Of a DNA stretch of 64,000 bases, positions 46,864 to 55,919 are shown piece after piece. Source of the stretch: Psychrobacter sp. MF31 (GTDB lineage: Bacteria > Pseudomonadota > Gammaproteobacteria > Pseudomonadales > Moraxellaceae). Position numbers and translations under genes: made by a program. The notes below the pieces were generated by a model. That model was not told the DNA's origin and did not search any database. It saw nothing but the letters and a program-made list of their open reading frames with translations. The DNA lies in the NCBI RefSeq assembly GCF_012847335.1, contig NZ_JABBDX010000002.1, positions 186,001 through 250,000 on the forward strand. Reading direction: 5' to 3'. The first letter of the stretch is position 1, and each line of letters opens with the position of its first letter.

Positions 46864-47763
46864 ATGCCTGAATTGCCCGAAGTTGAAACCACCAAGACCA
46901 GCCTTGAGCCGTTACTTGGTCAAACCCTAACCCGCGTTCAAGTATTTCAGCCCAAATTGCGCTGGGCGATTCCTGATAATTTGGCAAATCTGAACGGCTA
47001 TCAGCTAAAATCCGTTGATCGGCGCGCCAAATATTTGCTTTTGACCTTTATCAAAAAAGATGCTGAACCATTAAAACTGATTGTCCATCTTGGCATGTCA
47101 GGAAGTTTGCAGCAGCTTCCGATGGAAACTGAAAAACGCAAACATGACCACGTTATTCTTACCTTTAGTGACAACCTTGGCAATCAAAACGCCTTACACT
47201 ATCACGACCCGCGGCGCTTTGGGGCGATGCTTTGGCACCATGAGTATCATAACAAACTGTTAACCCATCTTGGCGTTGAGCCTTTATCAAAGGCGTTTAA
47301 TGCCGATTATCTTTATCAATTAATTCAAAAAACCTGCCCATCCAATTTAGCCATTAGCAACACTAAAAAACCGCGACCTATGACCAAGCCTATTAAGGCG
47401 GTCATCATGGAGCAGCAAGTGGTCGTTGGTGTGGGCAATATTTATGCAACCGAAAGCTTATTTTTAGCCAATATTCATCCCTCAACGCCTGCCAATCAGC
47501 TCAGCTTTGATCAAATTGCCACCTTAACGGCTCATATTAAAGCGATTTTATCTCGGGCGATCGATCTTGGCGGCTCAACGCTGCGTGATTTTACCGTAGC
47601 AAACGGTCAAACCGGCTATTTTCAGCAAACGCTTAATGTTTATGGCAAACAAGGTCAGCTCTGCCCCAATTGCCAAACGCCTTTAGAAAATGTCAAAATC
47701 ACAGGTCGAGCAAGTGTTTTTTGTCCTAATTGCCAACCTAGTTCCATTTTGGCAAAAAATTAA
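46864..47763 (+). CDS. mutM: Formamidopyrimidine-DNA glycosylase
   Basis: MutM (Fpg) removes 8-oxoguanine and other oxidised bases. It starts MPELPEVETT, where Pro after Met is the catalytic residue, has the H2TH region (VGVGNIYATESLF) with DNA-contact Asn, and a C-terminal zinc finger (CPNCQTPLEN ... CPNCQ). The length is 299, slightly longer than the 269 of E. coli. It lies 56 bases after relA. Confidence 0.96.
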   Translation: MPELPEVETTKTSLEPLLGQTLTRVQVFQPKLRWAIPDNLANLNGYQLKSVDRRAKYLLLTFIKKDAEPLKLIVHLGMSGSLQQLPMETEKRKHDHVILTFSDNLGNQNALHYHDPRRFGAMLWHHEYHNKLLTHLGVEPLSKAFNADYLYQLIQKTCPSNLAISNTKKPRPMTKPIKAVIMEQQVVVGVGNIYATESLFLANIHPSTPANQLSFDQIATLTAHIKAILSRAIDLGGSTLRDFTVANGQTGYFQQTLNVYGKQGQLCPNCQTPLENVKITGRASVFCPNCQPSSILAKN

Positions 47764-47882
47764 TCAACATTGCTTTATCTTTTAGGTTGCTTATCAAGTC
47801 CCAACTTGCTTTAATAGCTTTATTTGCCAGCCATTTTTTAGCCGTTGCTTGAATTTGGCAACGACGATGACAACTATTTAGG

Positions 47883-47903
47883 ATAAGGCTTGCCTTATTT
47901 ATT
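47883..47903 (+). terminator. Possible terminator after mutM
   Basis: ATAAGG/CCTTAT hairpin with a four-base loop and a T-rich tail TTTATTTT. Confidence 0.55.
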
Positions 47904-47922
47904 TTACGATTAGGATATGGTT

Positions 47923-48354
47923 ATGACTCAAATCAAGCGTAGCATGAAAACAAAACTCTTGAGCGCCGCAATCAGTATTAGTATCATGACCGTTGTCATG
48001 CAGCCTGCAACTGCGGCTATCGAGATTGATGAGTCAGATTTTGGACCTTCTTATGATACGATGATGGTCGATACGGTTGCCGGAAAACCATTACAACTGA
48101 TTGCCGCGATTGCTGGAACCGCAGCTTACGTAGTAAGTTTGCCGTTTTCGCTCATCGGAGGAAATGCTGATCAAGCTCAGCAAAAACTGGTCGTTGAACC
48201 TTGGAATGCAATGGGACGCTGCCTTGGTTGTACCGTTGCTGAAGATAACTATTATAAATCACAAGCAACCAATGACAATACGGTTCGAATTGTGGTCGAT
48301 CAGCCCTCAGAGATTTTAATTAACACCAATGACTATGTGGTCGTCCGTCCTTAA
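47923..48354 (+). CDS. Small exported protein of unknown function
   Basis: The 143-residue protein has an N-terminal signal sequence ending near QPATAA (about residue 31), then a hydrophobic stretch (LQLIAAIAGTAAYVVSLPFSLIGG) and a Cys pair (GRCLGC). A second ATG at 47923 fits the AGGA site at 47912-47915; the ATG at 47917 is too close to it. A strong terminator follows. I do not recognise a family; it may be periplasmic or weakly membrane-associated. Confidence 0.7.
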   Translation: MTQIKRSMKTKLLSAAISISIMTVVMQPATAAIEIDESDFGPSYDTMMVDTVAGKPLQLIAAIAGTAAYVVSLPFSLIGGNADQAQQKLVVEPWNAMGRCLGCTVAEDNYYKSQATNDNTVRIVVDQPSEILINTNDYVVVRP

Positions 48355-48405
48355 ATTCTCCCTGCTATCTTTGTCATAATAAAAAATTGTAATCAAGCTA
48401 AAATA

Positions 48406-48435
48406 AAAAAGGCTAACCTGGGTTAGCCTTTTTTT
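48406..48435. terminator. Bidirectional terminator before typA
   Basis: AAAAAGGCTAACC/GGTTAGCCTTTTT stem, serving both the small exported protein gene and typA. Confidence 0.92.
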
Positions 48436-48458
48436 ATTACACAAAATAGCTCAGCAAA

Positions 48459-50306
48459 TTAAGCTTCTTTTTTGCGGTTATGACGTTTGCGATCGCTTTC
48501 AGTTAAATACCGCTTACGCAATCGGATTGATTTTGGCGTCACTTCAACCAATTCATCATCTTGAATAAATTCAAGCGCTTGCTCAAGCGTAAACTTGATC
48601 GCAGGCGTCAAGGTTAACGCTTCATCCGTACCGCTCGCGCGAACGTTGGTCAACTGTTTTGCAGTTGTTGGGTTTACGACCATATCGTCATGGCGCGAAT
48701 TTAGTCCCACGATCATACCTTCATAAACTTCAAGCTGCGGCTCTGCAAAGAGCTTACCGCGTTTTTGCAAGTTAAAGAGTGCAAATCCTAAGCAAGTACC
48801 ATTTGCCATCGATACCAAAACGCCATTCGGACGACCGCCAACATCACCGATCTTTTGTGGACCATAATGCGAAAAGCTTGAGGTTAAAATACCTGTTCCT
48901 GATGTGAGCGTCATAAACTCAGAGCGAAAACCGATCAAGCCGCGAGCAGGCATCACCGCTTCAATACGAATTCGACCTTTGCTGTCAAGCTCCATATTGG
49001 TCATCTCGCCTTTGCGTAGACCGATTTGCTCCATGATGCTGCCTTGATGCTCAGATTCGACATCAAAGATCACGTTTTCATACGGTTCTTGTAGTTTGCC
49101 ATCGACTTCTTTAACGATAACCTCAGGACCTGAAACCCCAAGCTCATAGCCTTCACGGCGCATGTTTTCAATCAAGACTGATAAATGCAGCTCACCGCGA
49201 CCTGAAACTTTAAACTTATCCGGAGAATCGGTATCTTCAACGCGCAGTGCAACGTTATGAATCAGTTCACGCTCTAAACGCTCACGGATATTTCGTGAGG
49301 TCACAAATTTGCCTTCACGACCTGCAAAAGGTGAGTTATTCACCTGAAAGTTCATTGAAACTGTTGGCTCATCAACGGTCAATGGCGGCAAGGCTTCAAC
49401 GTGGTTAGTATCACAGATGGTATCTGAAATATTAAGCGCATCAATCCCCGTGATACAAATGATATCACCAGCCTGGGCGCTATCCACATCAATACGCTCA
49501 AGACCATGATAACCCATGATTTTTAAGATGCGACCGTTGCGCTTATTGCCTTCTTTGTCAATGATCGTGACTGGCGTATTGGTTGAAATGCTGCCACGCT
49601 GAATACGACCAACACCAATTACCCCAACAAAGCTGTTGTAATCAAGGCTTGAGATTTGCATTCTAAATGGCGCGTCAACATCCACTTGTGGTGGCTCAAC
49701 AACATCAACAATCGTCTCAAATAGCGGCGTCATATCGGCTGCCATCTCATCAGGAGCATTCCCAGCAATCCCATTTAGCGCCGAAGCGTAAACAACTGGA
49801 AAGTCAAGCTGCTCATCGGTTGCACCAAGATTGTCAAACAAATCAAAAACTTGATCCATAACCCAATCGGTTCGCGCGCCTGGACGATCAACTTTATTAA
49901 TCACCACAATTGGCTTTAGACCTTGTTCAAACGCTTTTTGAGTTACAAAGCGCGTTTGCGGCATTGGACCATCAACAGCATCAACCACTAAAAGAACGCA
50001 GTCAACCATTGACATGACGCGCTCAACTTCACCACCAAAGTCGGCGTGACCTGGGGTATCCACGATATTGATTCGATATTCGATACCTTGCTTTGGATGC
50101 TGCCATTTGATAGCGGTATTTTTGGCAAGAATCGTAATACCACGCTCTTGCTCAATCGCTCCTGAATCCATTGCCCGCTCTGCCACGTTTGCACGATCGT
50201 CAAAAGTTCCTGATTGGTGCAACAATTTATCTACCAAGGTTGTCTTACCGTGGTCAACGTGGGCAATAATTGCAATATTGCGCAAATGTTTGATATCGTT
50301 CGCCAT
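48459..50306 (-). CDS. typA: Ribosome-binding GTPase TypA/BipA
   Basis: TypA is a translational GTPase for ribosome assembly and stress adaptation. G1 is [16 protein letters not shown]3 [10 protein letters not shown] and G4 NKVD; the C-terminal region shows [14 protein letters not shown]. The ATG at 50306 begins [10 protein letters not shown] (615 residues). No strong ribosome site is seen. It is a single gene flanked by terminators. Confidence 0.96.
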   Translation of the reverse strand: MANDIKHLRNIAIIAHVDHGKTTLVDKLLHQSGTFDDRANVAERAMDSGAIEQERGITILAKNTAIKWQHPKQGIEYRINIVDTPGHADFGGEVERVMSMVDCVLLVVDAVDGPMPQTRFVTQKAFEQGLKPIVVINKVDRPGARTDWVMDQVFDLFDNLGATDEQLDFPVVYASALNGIAGNAPDEMAADMTPLFETIVDVVEPPQVDVDAPFRMQISSLDYNSFVGVIGVGRIQRGSISTNTPVTIIDKEGNKRNGRILKIMGYHGLERIDVDSAQAGDIICITGIDALNISDTICDTNHVEALPPLTVDEPTVSMNFQVNNSPFAGREGKFVTSRNIRERLERELIHNVALRVEDTDSPDKFKVSGRGELHLSVLIENMRREGYELGVSGPEVIVKEVDGKLQEPYENVIFDVESEHQGSIMEQIGLRKGEMTNMELDSKGRIRIEAVMPARGLIGFRSEFMTLTSGTGILTSSFSHYGPQKIGDVGGRPNGVLVSMANGTCLGFALFNLQKRGKLFAEPQLEVYEGMIVGLNSRHDDMVVNPTTAKQLTNVRASGTDEALTLTPAIKFTLEQALEFIQDDELVEVTPKSIRLRKRYLTESDRKRHNRKKEA

Positions 50307-50639
50307 ATAAAATGCTCTGTTCGTCTTAAGAAATAAAGTCACTCTCAGCCATGGCTGATAGAAGCTTTAAAAAGGAAAAGTTAAACTAAAAAGACAACCA
50401 CACAATACGCGTTAATGTCTTTAAGAAATTAAGCTGTGATACGTTTCTATCATTCAAAGCGACTTTAAATCATAAAATCACTTTGAGAATGGATGAAGTG
50501 TTAGGGCGGCTAGTATACCACCATTTTTACTCAAAATTATGAATTAACTGAGATAATAGGAAGATTAAATAAAAAAAAGCCACCAAATTGGTAGCTTTTT
50601 TTGTAATCTTTATAAGATTAATTGGTCATCAATAATGAT
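50307..50639. other. Region between typA and ompA
   Basis: Holds the ompA terminator at 50571-50602 and the typA promoter/leader; no clear -35/-10 pair and no gene are visible. Confidence 0.5.
50571..50602 (-). terminator. Terminator after ompA
   Basis: A run of T, a GCCACC/GGTAGC-type stem (minus strand AAAGCTACC/GGTGGCTTT) and flanking A/T tracts. Confidence 0.82.
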
Positions 50640-51911
50640 TTATTGAACTACCATATCTTTTGTTTGATCAACGGTAGTGGTTTTATCACCAGTGATGATC
50701 GCATAAACACGGCGGTTCATTGCTCGACCTTCTTCAGTGTTGTTGTCTGCGATTGGGCGGTCATAACCGTAACCTACGGTTGATAAACGGTTTGGAGCAA
50801 TACCAAATTCGTTAGTCAACATTGACTTCACAGCAACAGCACGGGCTTCAGACAAGCGTTGGTTATAAGCTGCTGATGGACCAGTTTTTGATGCATGACC
50901 TTCAATACGAGCCGCTGAGTTTGGATACTCGCGCATTTTTTCAGCAACTTTTGCAATTTCTGGCTTGTATTGATTTTTGATGGCAGTCTTGTCGTTGTCA
51001 AAGAAGACACGAAGTTCCATTTTTAGCTCATCAACAAGATCAACTTGAAGTGGGCAGCCATATTCATCAACTACAACGTTCATTGGAGTGCCTGGGCAAC
51101 GATCGATGCTGTCTGGAACGCCATCACCATCAGAGTCAACGTCAGTTTCTACTGGAACAACGACAACTGGTGGCGTTTCTACTTCAGGCTCAACGATTGG
51201 TGGTACCGCAACGGTAGGCGCTAAATGACCACCAAGAACCACTTCTAAACCAGCAAGAGCAAGACCTTCCCACCAGTTTTGATCAAAGTTGTGAATCGCA
51301 CGAGCTTCACCACGTAGGCTTAGAGCATCATTGATGCGGTACATCGCACCAAGACCTAAGTTACCAATAGTATCAGTTGATTCTGAAACTTCAGATCCTG
51401 CTGGAATCGGCTCGTTTTTACCAAATGCATTAGTATTTGATCTATCACCATTAGCTGCAATAGCTTCTTGGTTTTTAACTTTGATTTTTGACTGACCGGC
51501 ACCAACCAAGACATATGGTTTAAACGCGCTGTCGGTGTAACCAGTGAATTGCTCAGTTCCGATCAAGAAGTTACCAGTGATCATACGCTGATCAACGTCG
51601 AATTTAGAACCGGTGTCATCATTGACGCCATCAGTATTTGAAACGCCATATTCAACTTGGAACTGAGTTGATGGGGTAATTTCAATACCTAGGGCAGCAC
51701 CAGTATAAAGACCATTTTCTTTATAGACACCATTGTTTTCGCCACTAATATCTTTGCCTTCACCACTCTTGAATAGTTCACGCTGCTCATTATCAGCGCC
51801 TTCGCTGTAGTGGTATCCTAACAATAATGGGCTAACAGTAACGCCAGCTTGAGCTGCTAAAGGTGCAGCTGTAGCGGCAACCAAAGCTAAAGCAATTTTA
51901 TTTAATTTCAT
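50640..51911 (-). CDS. ompA: OmpA-family outer membrane protein
   Basis: The 423-residue precursor has a signal peptide (cleaved near AAQA), an N-terminal beta-barrel (about residues 23-228), a Pro/Val linker, a TSP3-type Ca-binding repeat (DVDSDGDGVPDSIDRCPGTP) and an OmpA-like C-terminal domain (residues ~295-415) that usually binds peptidoglycan. The C-terminal NxxLSxxRA motif is present with Arg357, but the usual GHTD is GHAS, so the Asp that normally contacts diaminopimelate is Ser341. A GGAGG site precedes ATG. It resembles OmpA of Acinetobacter and OprF-like porins. Confidence 0.93.
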   Translation of the reverse strand: MKLNKIALALVAATAAPLAAQAGVTVSPLLLGYHYSEGADNEQRELFKSGEGKDISGENNGVYKENGLYTGAALGIEITPSTQFQVEYGVSNTDGVNDDTGSKFDVDQRMITGNFLIGTEQFTGYTDSAFKPYVLVGAGQSKIKVKNQEAIAANGDRSNTNAFGKNEPIPAGSEVSESTDTIGNLGLGAMYRINDALSLRGEARAIHNFDQNWWEGLALAGLEVVLGGHLAPTVAVPPIVEPEVETPPVVVVPVETDVDSDGDGVPDSIDRCPGTPMNVVVDEYGCPLQVDLVDELKMELRVFFDNDKTAIKNQYKPEIAKVAEKMREYPNSAARIEGHASKTGPSAAYNQRLSEARAVAVKSMLTNEFGIAPNRLSTVGYGYDRPIADNNTEEGRAMNRRVYAIITGDKTTTVDQTKDMVVQ

Positions 51912-52268
51912 GGACTTCCTCCAAAGGATGATTTAAGTTTTGCGTAAAGCAAAACCGTTTCCTAGATGATCTAAAAATCGAGACATCTTTTTAAATTTAA
52001 ATTGTACAACAAAACCAATTACGGAGTAGCTTAGCGATTCTAAATTCAATTTACAACTTTTTTTGTAAGCCAGCTACACATTATTACACGATAGTGTTGT
52101 AACTAAAACACAATAACTAGTTTTGATTACTGAGGATAAACCTAAATTGCAGTTTGCTTCTGTTTAGTAAAACATTAGAAGCATTAGTAAATCAAAAGCT
52201 ACTTATTGTCTTAAATTAGTTTAATACAACTTGTTTTAATTCTCTAGCAGTAAAACTTTAAGTTCACC

Positions 52269-52312
52269 AATTTAAACAAATTTTGACAATTTAGTCGTAA
52301 TTTGTTTAAATT
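52269..52312. promoter_or_regulatory. Perfect 14-bp inverted repeat with 16-bp spacer upstream of the pseudopilin gene
   Basis: AATTTAAACAAATT (52269-52282) and AATTTGTTTAAATT (52299-52312) are exact complements. A TTGACA-like element lies between them. Centres are 30 bases apart, about three helical turns, so it may bind a dimeric regulator or be a cruciform. Confidence 0.6.
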
Positions 52313-52339
52313 ATTAAACCGAACATTATTTTATTTAAA

Positions 52340-52368
52340 TTTAGTCATATTATGTTACATATTATACT
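52340..52368 (+). promoter_or_regulatory. Candidate promoter of the pseudopilin gene
   Basis: TTTAGT (52340-52345), 17-base spacer, TATACT (52363-52368), 71 bases before the start codon. Confidence 0.5.
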
Positions 52369-52438
52369 GTAGTTTTGATCCATTTTGCTTTTTAAATTGT
52401 AATTTAACGTCAATAAAATTGCTTAAAGGTAACTCTCT

Positions 52439-53047
52439 GTGAAAAACAAATCACTTCATAATTCAAAATTAAAAATAAAGGAAGTTAATTCAATAGGTTA
52501 TCAACAAAGCATTAAGCATATTAGTGGTTTTGGTCTAGTTGAATTAACGATTACCTTAACAATTTTAGCAGTGGTGATAAGTATTGCTGCGCCATCCATT
52601 ATTGGTCAGCTTGCCGCAATGGAAGCAAAGCGTTTCCGCTTTGAGGCGACAAACATGCTTAAGTTGGCTAAATCTGAAAGTTTGATTCGACATCAAAATG
52701 TCTTTGTTTGTTTGACGAATAATAGCGGCGTTTGTCACAAAGATGGCAGTCAATCGTTATTGCTATTTTTAGATAAGAATAATAACAATCAATATAATGC
52801 AGGCGTTGATGTCCTATTAAGTGAAAGTCAACTGGGCTTAAGATACGCGACCGTTCACCTGAGAGCAAGCGATCGCGATTATACAAGATTTTCTGCCGAT
52901 TCTGGAAAATCACGCGGATTTATGGGTCATATTAAGTATTGTCCCAGTTCAGCTTTTAAAAATAATAGCTATCAAGTGTCCTTTAATATGTCTGGGATTA
53001 TTAAATTTAAACCAAATAGCTTATATCCAAACGACTGCCCTTCTTAA
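52439..53047 (+). CDS. GspH/FimT-type pseudopilin
   Basis: The protein (202 residues) has a type IV prepilin signal: a 30-residue leader, cleavage after Gly30 (G|FGLVELTIT) with the conserved Glu at mature position 5 (Glu35), then an N-terminal hydrophobic helix and a FimT/GspH-like C-terminal domain with Cys residues. Pseudopilins prime type IV pili or type II secretion. The start is GTG at 52439; an AAGG site is about 10 bases upstream. No other pil or gsp gene is nearby, so it is an orphan; the long leader and A/T-rich sequence are notable. Confidence 0.85.
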   Translation: MKNKSLHNSKLKIKEVNSIGYQQSIKHISGFGLVELTITLTILAVVISIAAPSIIGQLAAMEAKRFRFEATNMLKLAKSESLIRHQNVFVCLTNNSGVCHKDGSQSLLLFLDKNNNNQYNAGVDVLLSESQLGLRYATVHLRASDRDYTRFSADSGKSRGFMGHIKYCPSSAFKNNSYQVSFNMSGIIKFKPNSLYPNDCPS

Positions 53048-53081
53048 TAGCTGATTACTGTTTTAATAGCTGATGATTGTT
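53044..53081. repeat. 19-bp tandem duplication at the pseudopilin stop codon
   Basis: TTAATAGCTGATTACTGTT (53044-53062) is followed directly by TTAATAGCTGATGATTGTT (53063-53081). The first unit includes the stop codon. Confidence 0.7.
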
Positions 53082-53091
53082 TTTAATTTCA

Positions 53092-53859
53092 TTACTTACC
53101 ACTATGCATCGCTGCTTTCATAAGTACCACAGCTTGCGATAATCCCTCAAAAATAGCGTCGCTAATGAGCGCGTGACCAATGTTTAACTCATAAATACCA
53201 TCAATAGCCGCAATCGCCCCAACGTTTTTTTGGGTAAGACCGTGACCTGCATTAATCAACAGCTCACTATTTGCTTTTTGCGCATATTGAACGGCATCTT
53301 TAATGCGGTTAAGTTCGGTTTGTTCGCCGTCAACATCTTGCGCTAAGCCTTTTTCGGCATAAGCTCCGGTATGCAATTCAATCGCATCGGCGCTGCAAGC
53401 AACCGCCGCGTCGATTTGCTCGTGGTCTGGGTCAATAAAAAGTGAGACTTTAATGCCGTGGTCTTGCAGTTTTTTGATGTAATCTTTGAGCATATTAACT
53501 TGACCTGCGACATTTAATCCGCCCTCGGTCGTCAGCTCCTCGCGCTTTTCAGGAACTAAGCAAACCCAATATGGCTTCACTTGACAAGCGATGCCAAGCA
53601 TTTCTTCTGTAGCTGCCATTTCTAAATTCAGGCGCGTGGTAATATGTTTAGCAATCTCGTAAACATCGCTATCTTGAATATGGCGGCGGTCTTCGCGCAA
53701 ATGAATGGTAATGCCATCAGCGCCCGCTTTTTCGCAAATTTGCATGGCTCGAAGCGGACTTGGATAATCCACGCCGCGAGCTTGACGCAAGGTGGCAACG
53801 TGGTCGATATTGACACCAAGTAAAGGTTGTTTGATATCAAAATGGTTTGAAATAGTCAT
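53092..53859 (-). CDS. pdxJ: Pyridoxine 5'-phosphate synthase
   Basis: PdxJ condenses deoxyxylulose 5-phosphate and a PdxA product to pyridoxine 5'-phosphate. It shows GVNIDHVATLRQARG, GADGITIHLREDRRHI, LEMAATEEML and the C-terminal LINAGHGLTQKNVGAI and ELNIGHALISDAIF. ATG at 53859 has AAAGGACAAG upstream, giving 255 residues. It lies 127 bases after recO at the end of the lepA-recO-pdxJ run. Confidence 0.96.
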   Translation of the reverse strand: MTISNHFDIKQPLLGVNIDHVATLRQARGVDYPSPLRAMQICEKAGADGITIHLREDRRHIQDSDVYEIAKHITTRLNLEMAATEEMLGIACQVKPYWVCLVPEKREELTTEGGLNVAGQVNMLKDYIKKLQDHGIKVSLFIDPDHEQIDAAVACSADAIELHTGAYAEKGLAQDVDGEQTELNRIKDAVQYAQKANSELLINAGHGLTQKNVGAIAAIDGIYELNIGHALISDAIFEGLSQAVVLMKAAMHSGK

Positions 53860-53986
53860 GACTTGTCCTTTTGTCAAATCGCGATTAGCTTTAATTGTTG
53901 ATTGCGATAGGTTTTCTAATGGGGAGTTGAATTTTTAGGTGGATAAACGCCATTTCTATCATAATAGCTTTTATTATTAAAGCAAA

Positions 53987-54724
53987 TTATTGTTGATAGC
54001 GCAGCTGCTGTTGCCAAAGTTTTCGACTTTGAAGTGGCTTATGGTCAAGTAAATGATCGATTAATTGCCGGTACAGCCGAGAAAAAACAGTTAAAGTCAC
54101 TTCACTAATACCAATATCTGCCATGGCTTGAATTTCAGAGCCTGTAAAAGCATTGGCGATTGCGCTTGCTTGCTCGTTTGGCTGTAGTTTAACGGCTAAA
54201 AACCCTGCATCAGGCGCAAAACGATAAATACTATCCGCCATAATGCTATTTCCTAAACTGTCTTGAGTAAAAGCAATCACAAAGCCAAGCTGAATAAATA
54301 ATTGCTGCTCAAATCGGCGCAAACAAAGTCGCAGTTCGATATCAGTTAGGGGATTTTTAAGTCTGCTAAGGCTATTTTCGTAATATTGCCAAAGATCAGG
54401 GGCAGCATCTTCTTGGGGCAAAAGACGCCATAAAATCTCGTTTAAATACAACGCAGCATATTGATTTTGACCGCCAATTTTTTGATAGCGGCTGGTTTGA
54501 GTAATTTCTGAATGTAGCTCGGTAGTTGCAATGGTGATTTGGCTAAAGGTTTTCAGCTCACGCTTGCCGGTTGCAAACAGCTGAAGCAGCTCAAATAGCG
54601 GCGCACCTTTTTTACCAATGCCGCTAATAATGCCATGCTCTTGGGAAAATAAATAATACAGCGCGCGCTTTTCTTGATAAGGGCGCTGATGCAGTAAATA
54701 GCCGGTTAGTGCCTCATTGCGCAT
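53987..54724 (-). CDS. recO: DNA repair protein RecO
   Basis: RecO loads RecA with RecF/RecR on SSB-coated DNA. The N-terminal OB domain begins MRNEALTGYLLHQRPYQEKRALYYLFSQEHGIISGIGKKG (outline), followed by the helical region (LYLNEILWRLLPQEDAAPDLW). The zinc-finger cysteines of some RecO proteins are not clear. The length of 245 fits. It starts 30 bases after era. Confidence 0.93.
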   Translation of the reverse strand: MRNEALTGYLLHQRPYQEKRALYYLFSQEHGIISGIGKKGAPLFELLQLFATGKRELKTFSQITIATTELHSEITQTSRYQKIGGQNQYAALYLNEILWRLLPQEDAAPDLWQYYENSLSRLKNPLTDIELRLCLRRFEQQLFIQLGFVIAFTQDSLGNSIMADSIYRFAPDAGFLAVKLQPNEQASAIANAFTGSEIQAMADIGISEVTLTVFSRLYRQLIDHLLDHKPLQSRKLWQQQLRYQQ

Positions 54725-54754
54725 GGATTGCCCTTATTTTTAATAAGTAAAACG

Positions 54755-55831
54755 TCAATATCCTAAACTATTTAACGCGCGCTCATCGTCCGACCAGCCG
54801 CGTTTGACTTTAACCCAAAGCGTCAGCATGACTTTTTTGTCAAACAGTTGCTCCATATCACGGCGAGCATCAATACCCACTTGCTTGATTCGTTGACCTT
54901 TTTCACCGATGACAATGGCTTTTTGACCGCTGCGCTCCACAAAAATGGTCGCATCAATAAAGGTCATTGCCTTGCGTGGTCGACCAGTTTTTGGGTCAAG
55001 GTGCGCAGGCTCATCTTTAAATTCGTCAATTTGAACGGTTAAATCGTAAGGCACTTCATCACCGGCGCTGCGCATGATTTTTTCGCGGATGATTTCGCTT
55101 GCCAAAAAACGCTCAGAGCGGTCAGTGATTTGCTCGGTATCAAAAATCGGTTCAGCGACTGGCAGATGCGAGGCAATAACCTCTTCTAAACGGTCAAGGT
55201 TTTGATTTTTAAGCGCCGAAACAGGAACGATATCAGCAAAATCAAAGCTGTCGTTAAACGTTTCCATTAAAGGCAAAATCGCGCCTTTGTCTTTAATCGT
55301 GTCAGCTTTATTGATGACCAAAACGACGGTTAGATCGGTCTCGCCAAGCTTTTGCAAAGTCAACAAATCATCCTCACGCCATTGGTCAGAGTCCACAACA
55401 AAGAGCACCAAATCAACATCAACCAAGGCAGAAAACGCCGCTTTATTCATCCGCTCATTGATGGCGCGAACTTCGTTTTGATGGATTCCGGGGGTGTCCA
55501 CAAACACTGCCTGCATCTCGTCAGTCGATAAAATTCCGTGGATTCGGTGGCGCGTGGTTTGTGGTTTACGCGACGTGATGGACAGCTTTTGTCCAAGCAT
55601 GTGGTTCATGAGCGTCGATTTACCAACGTTTGGACGACCCACAATGGCGACAAATCCAGCTTTAAAATCGTTTTTTTGCGAATTACCTTGAGGATTGGCT
55701 GAAAAAAATGCCTCAATGGCGTTATCGTTGTCAATGTCAGCTGTGATTTCTAAATCAGTACCGCTGTTTTCTAGCTCAATGCTAGGGGCATCTGTCTTAT
55801 CTTTATCAAAACTATCAGACGGTTGGCTCAT
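54755..55831 (-). CDS. era: GTPase Era with acidic N-terminal extension
   Basis: Era aids 16S rRNA maturation and 30S assembly. G1 is VGRPNVGKSTLMNHML, G3 DTPGIH, G4 NKAD, and the C-terminal KH domain has VIGEKGQRIKQVG. The protein is 358 residues; E. coli Era is 301. The first ~57 residues are acidic and polar (for example DIDNDNAIE) and probably disordered. The ATG has an AGGATTTTCC site. It is downstream of rnc in the conserved rnc-era-recO order. Confidence 0.96.
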   Translation of the reverse strand: MSQPSDSFDKDKTDAPSIELENSGTDLEITADIDNDNAIEAFFSANPQGNSQKNDFKAGFVAIVGRPNVGKSTLMNHMLGQKLSITSRKPQTTRHRIHGILSTDEMQAVFVDTPGIHQNEVRAINERMNKAAFSALVDVDLVLFVVDSDQWREDDLLTLQKLGETDLTVVLVINKADTIKDKGAILPLMETFNDSFDFADIVPVSALKNQNLDRLEEVIASHLPVAEPIFDTEQITDRSERFLASEIIREKIMRSAGDEVPYDLTVQIDEFKDEPAHLDPKTGRPRKAMTFIDATIFVERSGQKAIVIGEKGQRIKQVGIDARRDMEQLFDKKVMLTLWVKVKRGWSDDERALNSLGY

Positions 55832-55919
55832 GGAAAATCCTAGTTATTCATCAATTTGGTATTAAAGCAATAAGCCGTAATTAAGAGAGTAAGTTAGTCG
55901 CATCAATTAAGCGCACCAG

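Larger units (their letters stand above)
51912..52438. other. AT-rich divergent region between ompA and the pseudopilin gene
   Basis: About 527 bases. It has a TTACAA/TTGTAA hairpin near 52051-52068, an ompA-side TAATAAT -10-like element (minus strand near 52079-52085), a perfect 14-bp inverted repeat at 52269-52312 and a promoter at 52340-52368. No gene is seen. Confidence 0.5.
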
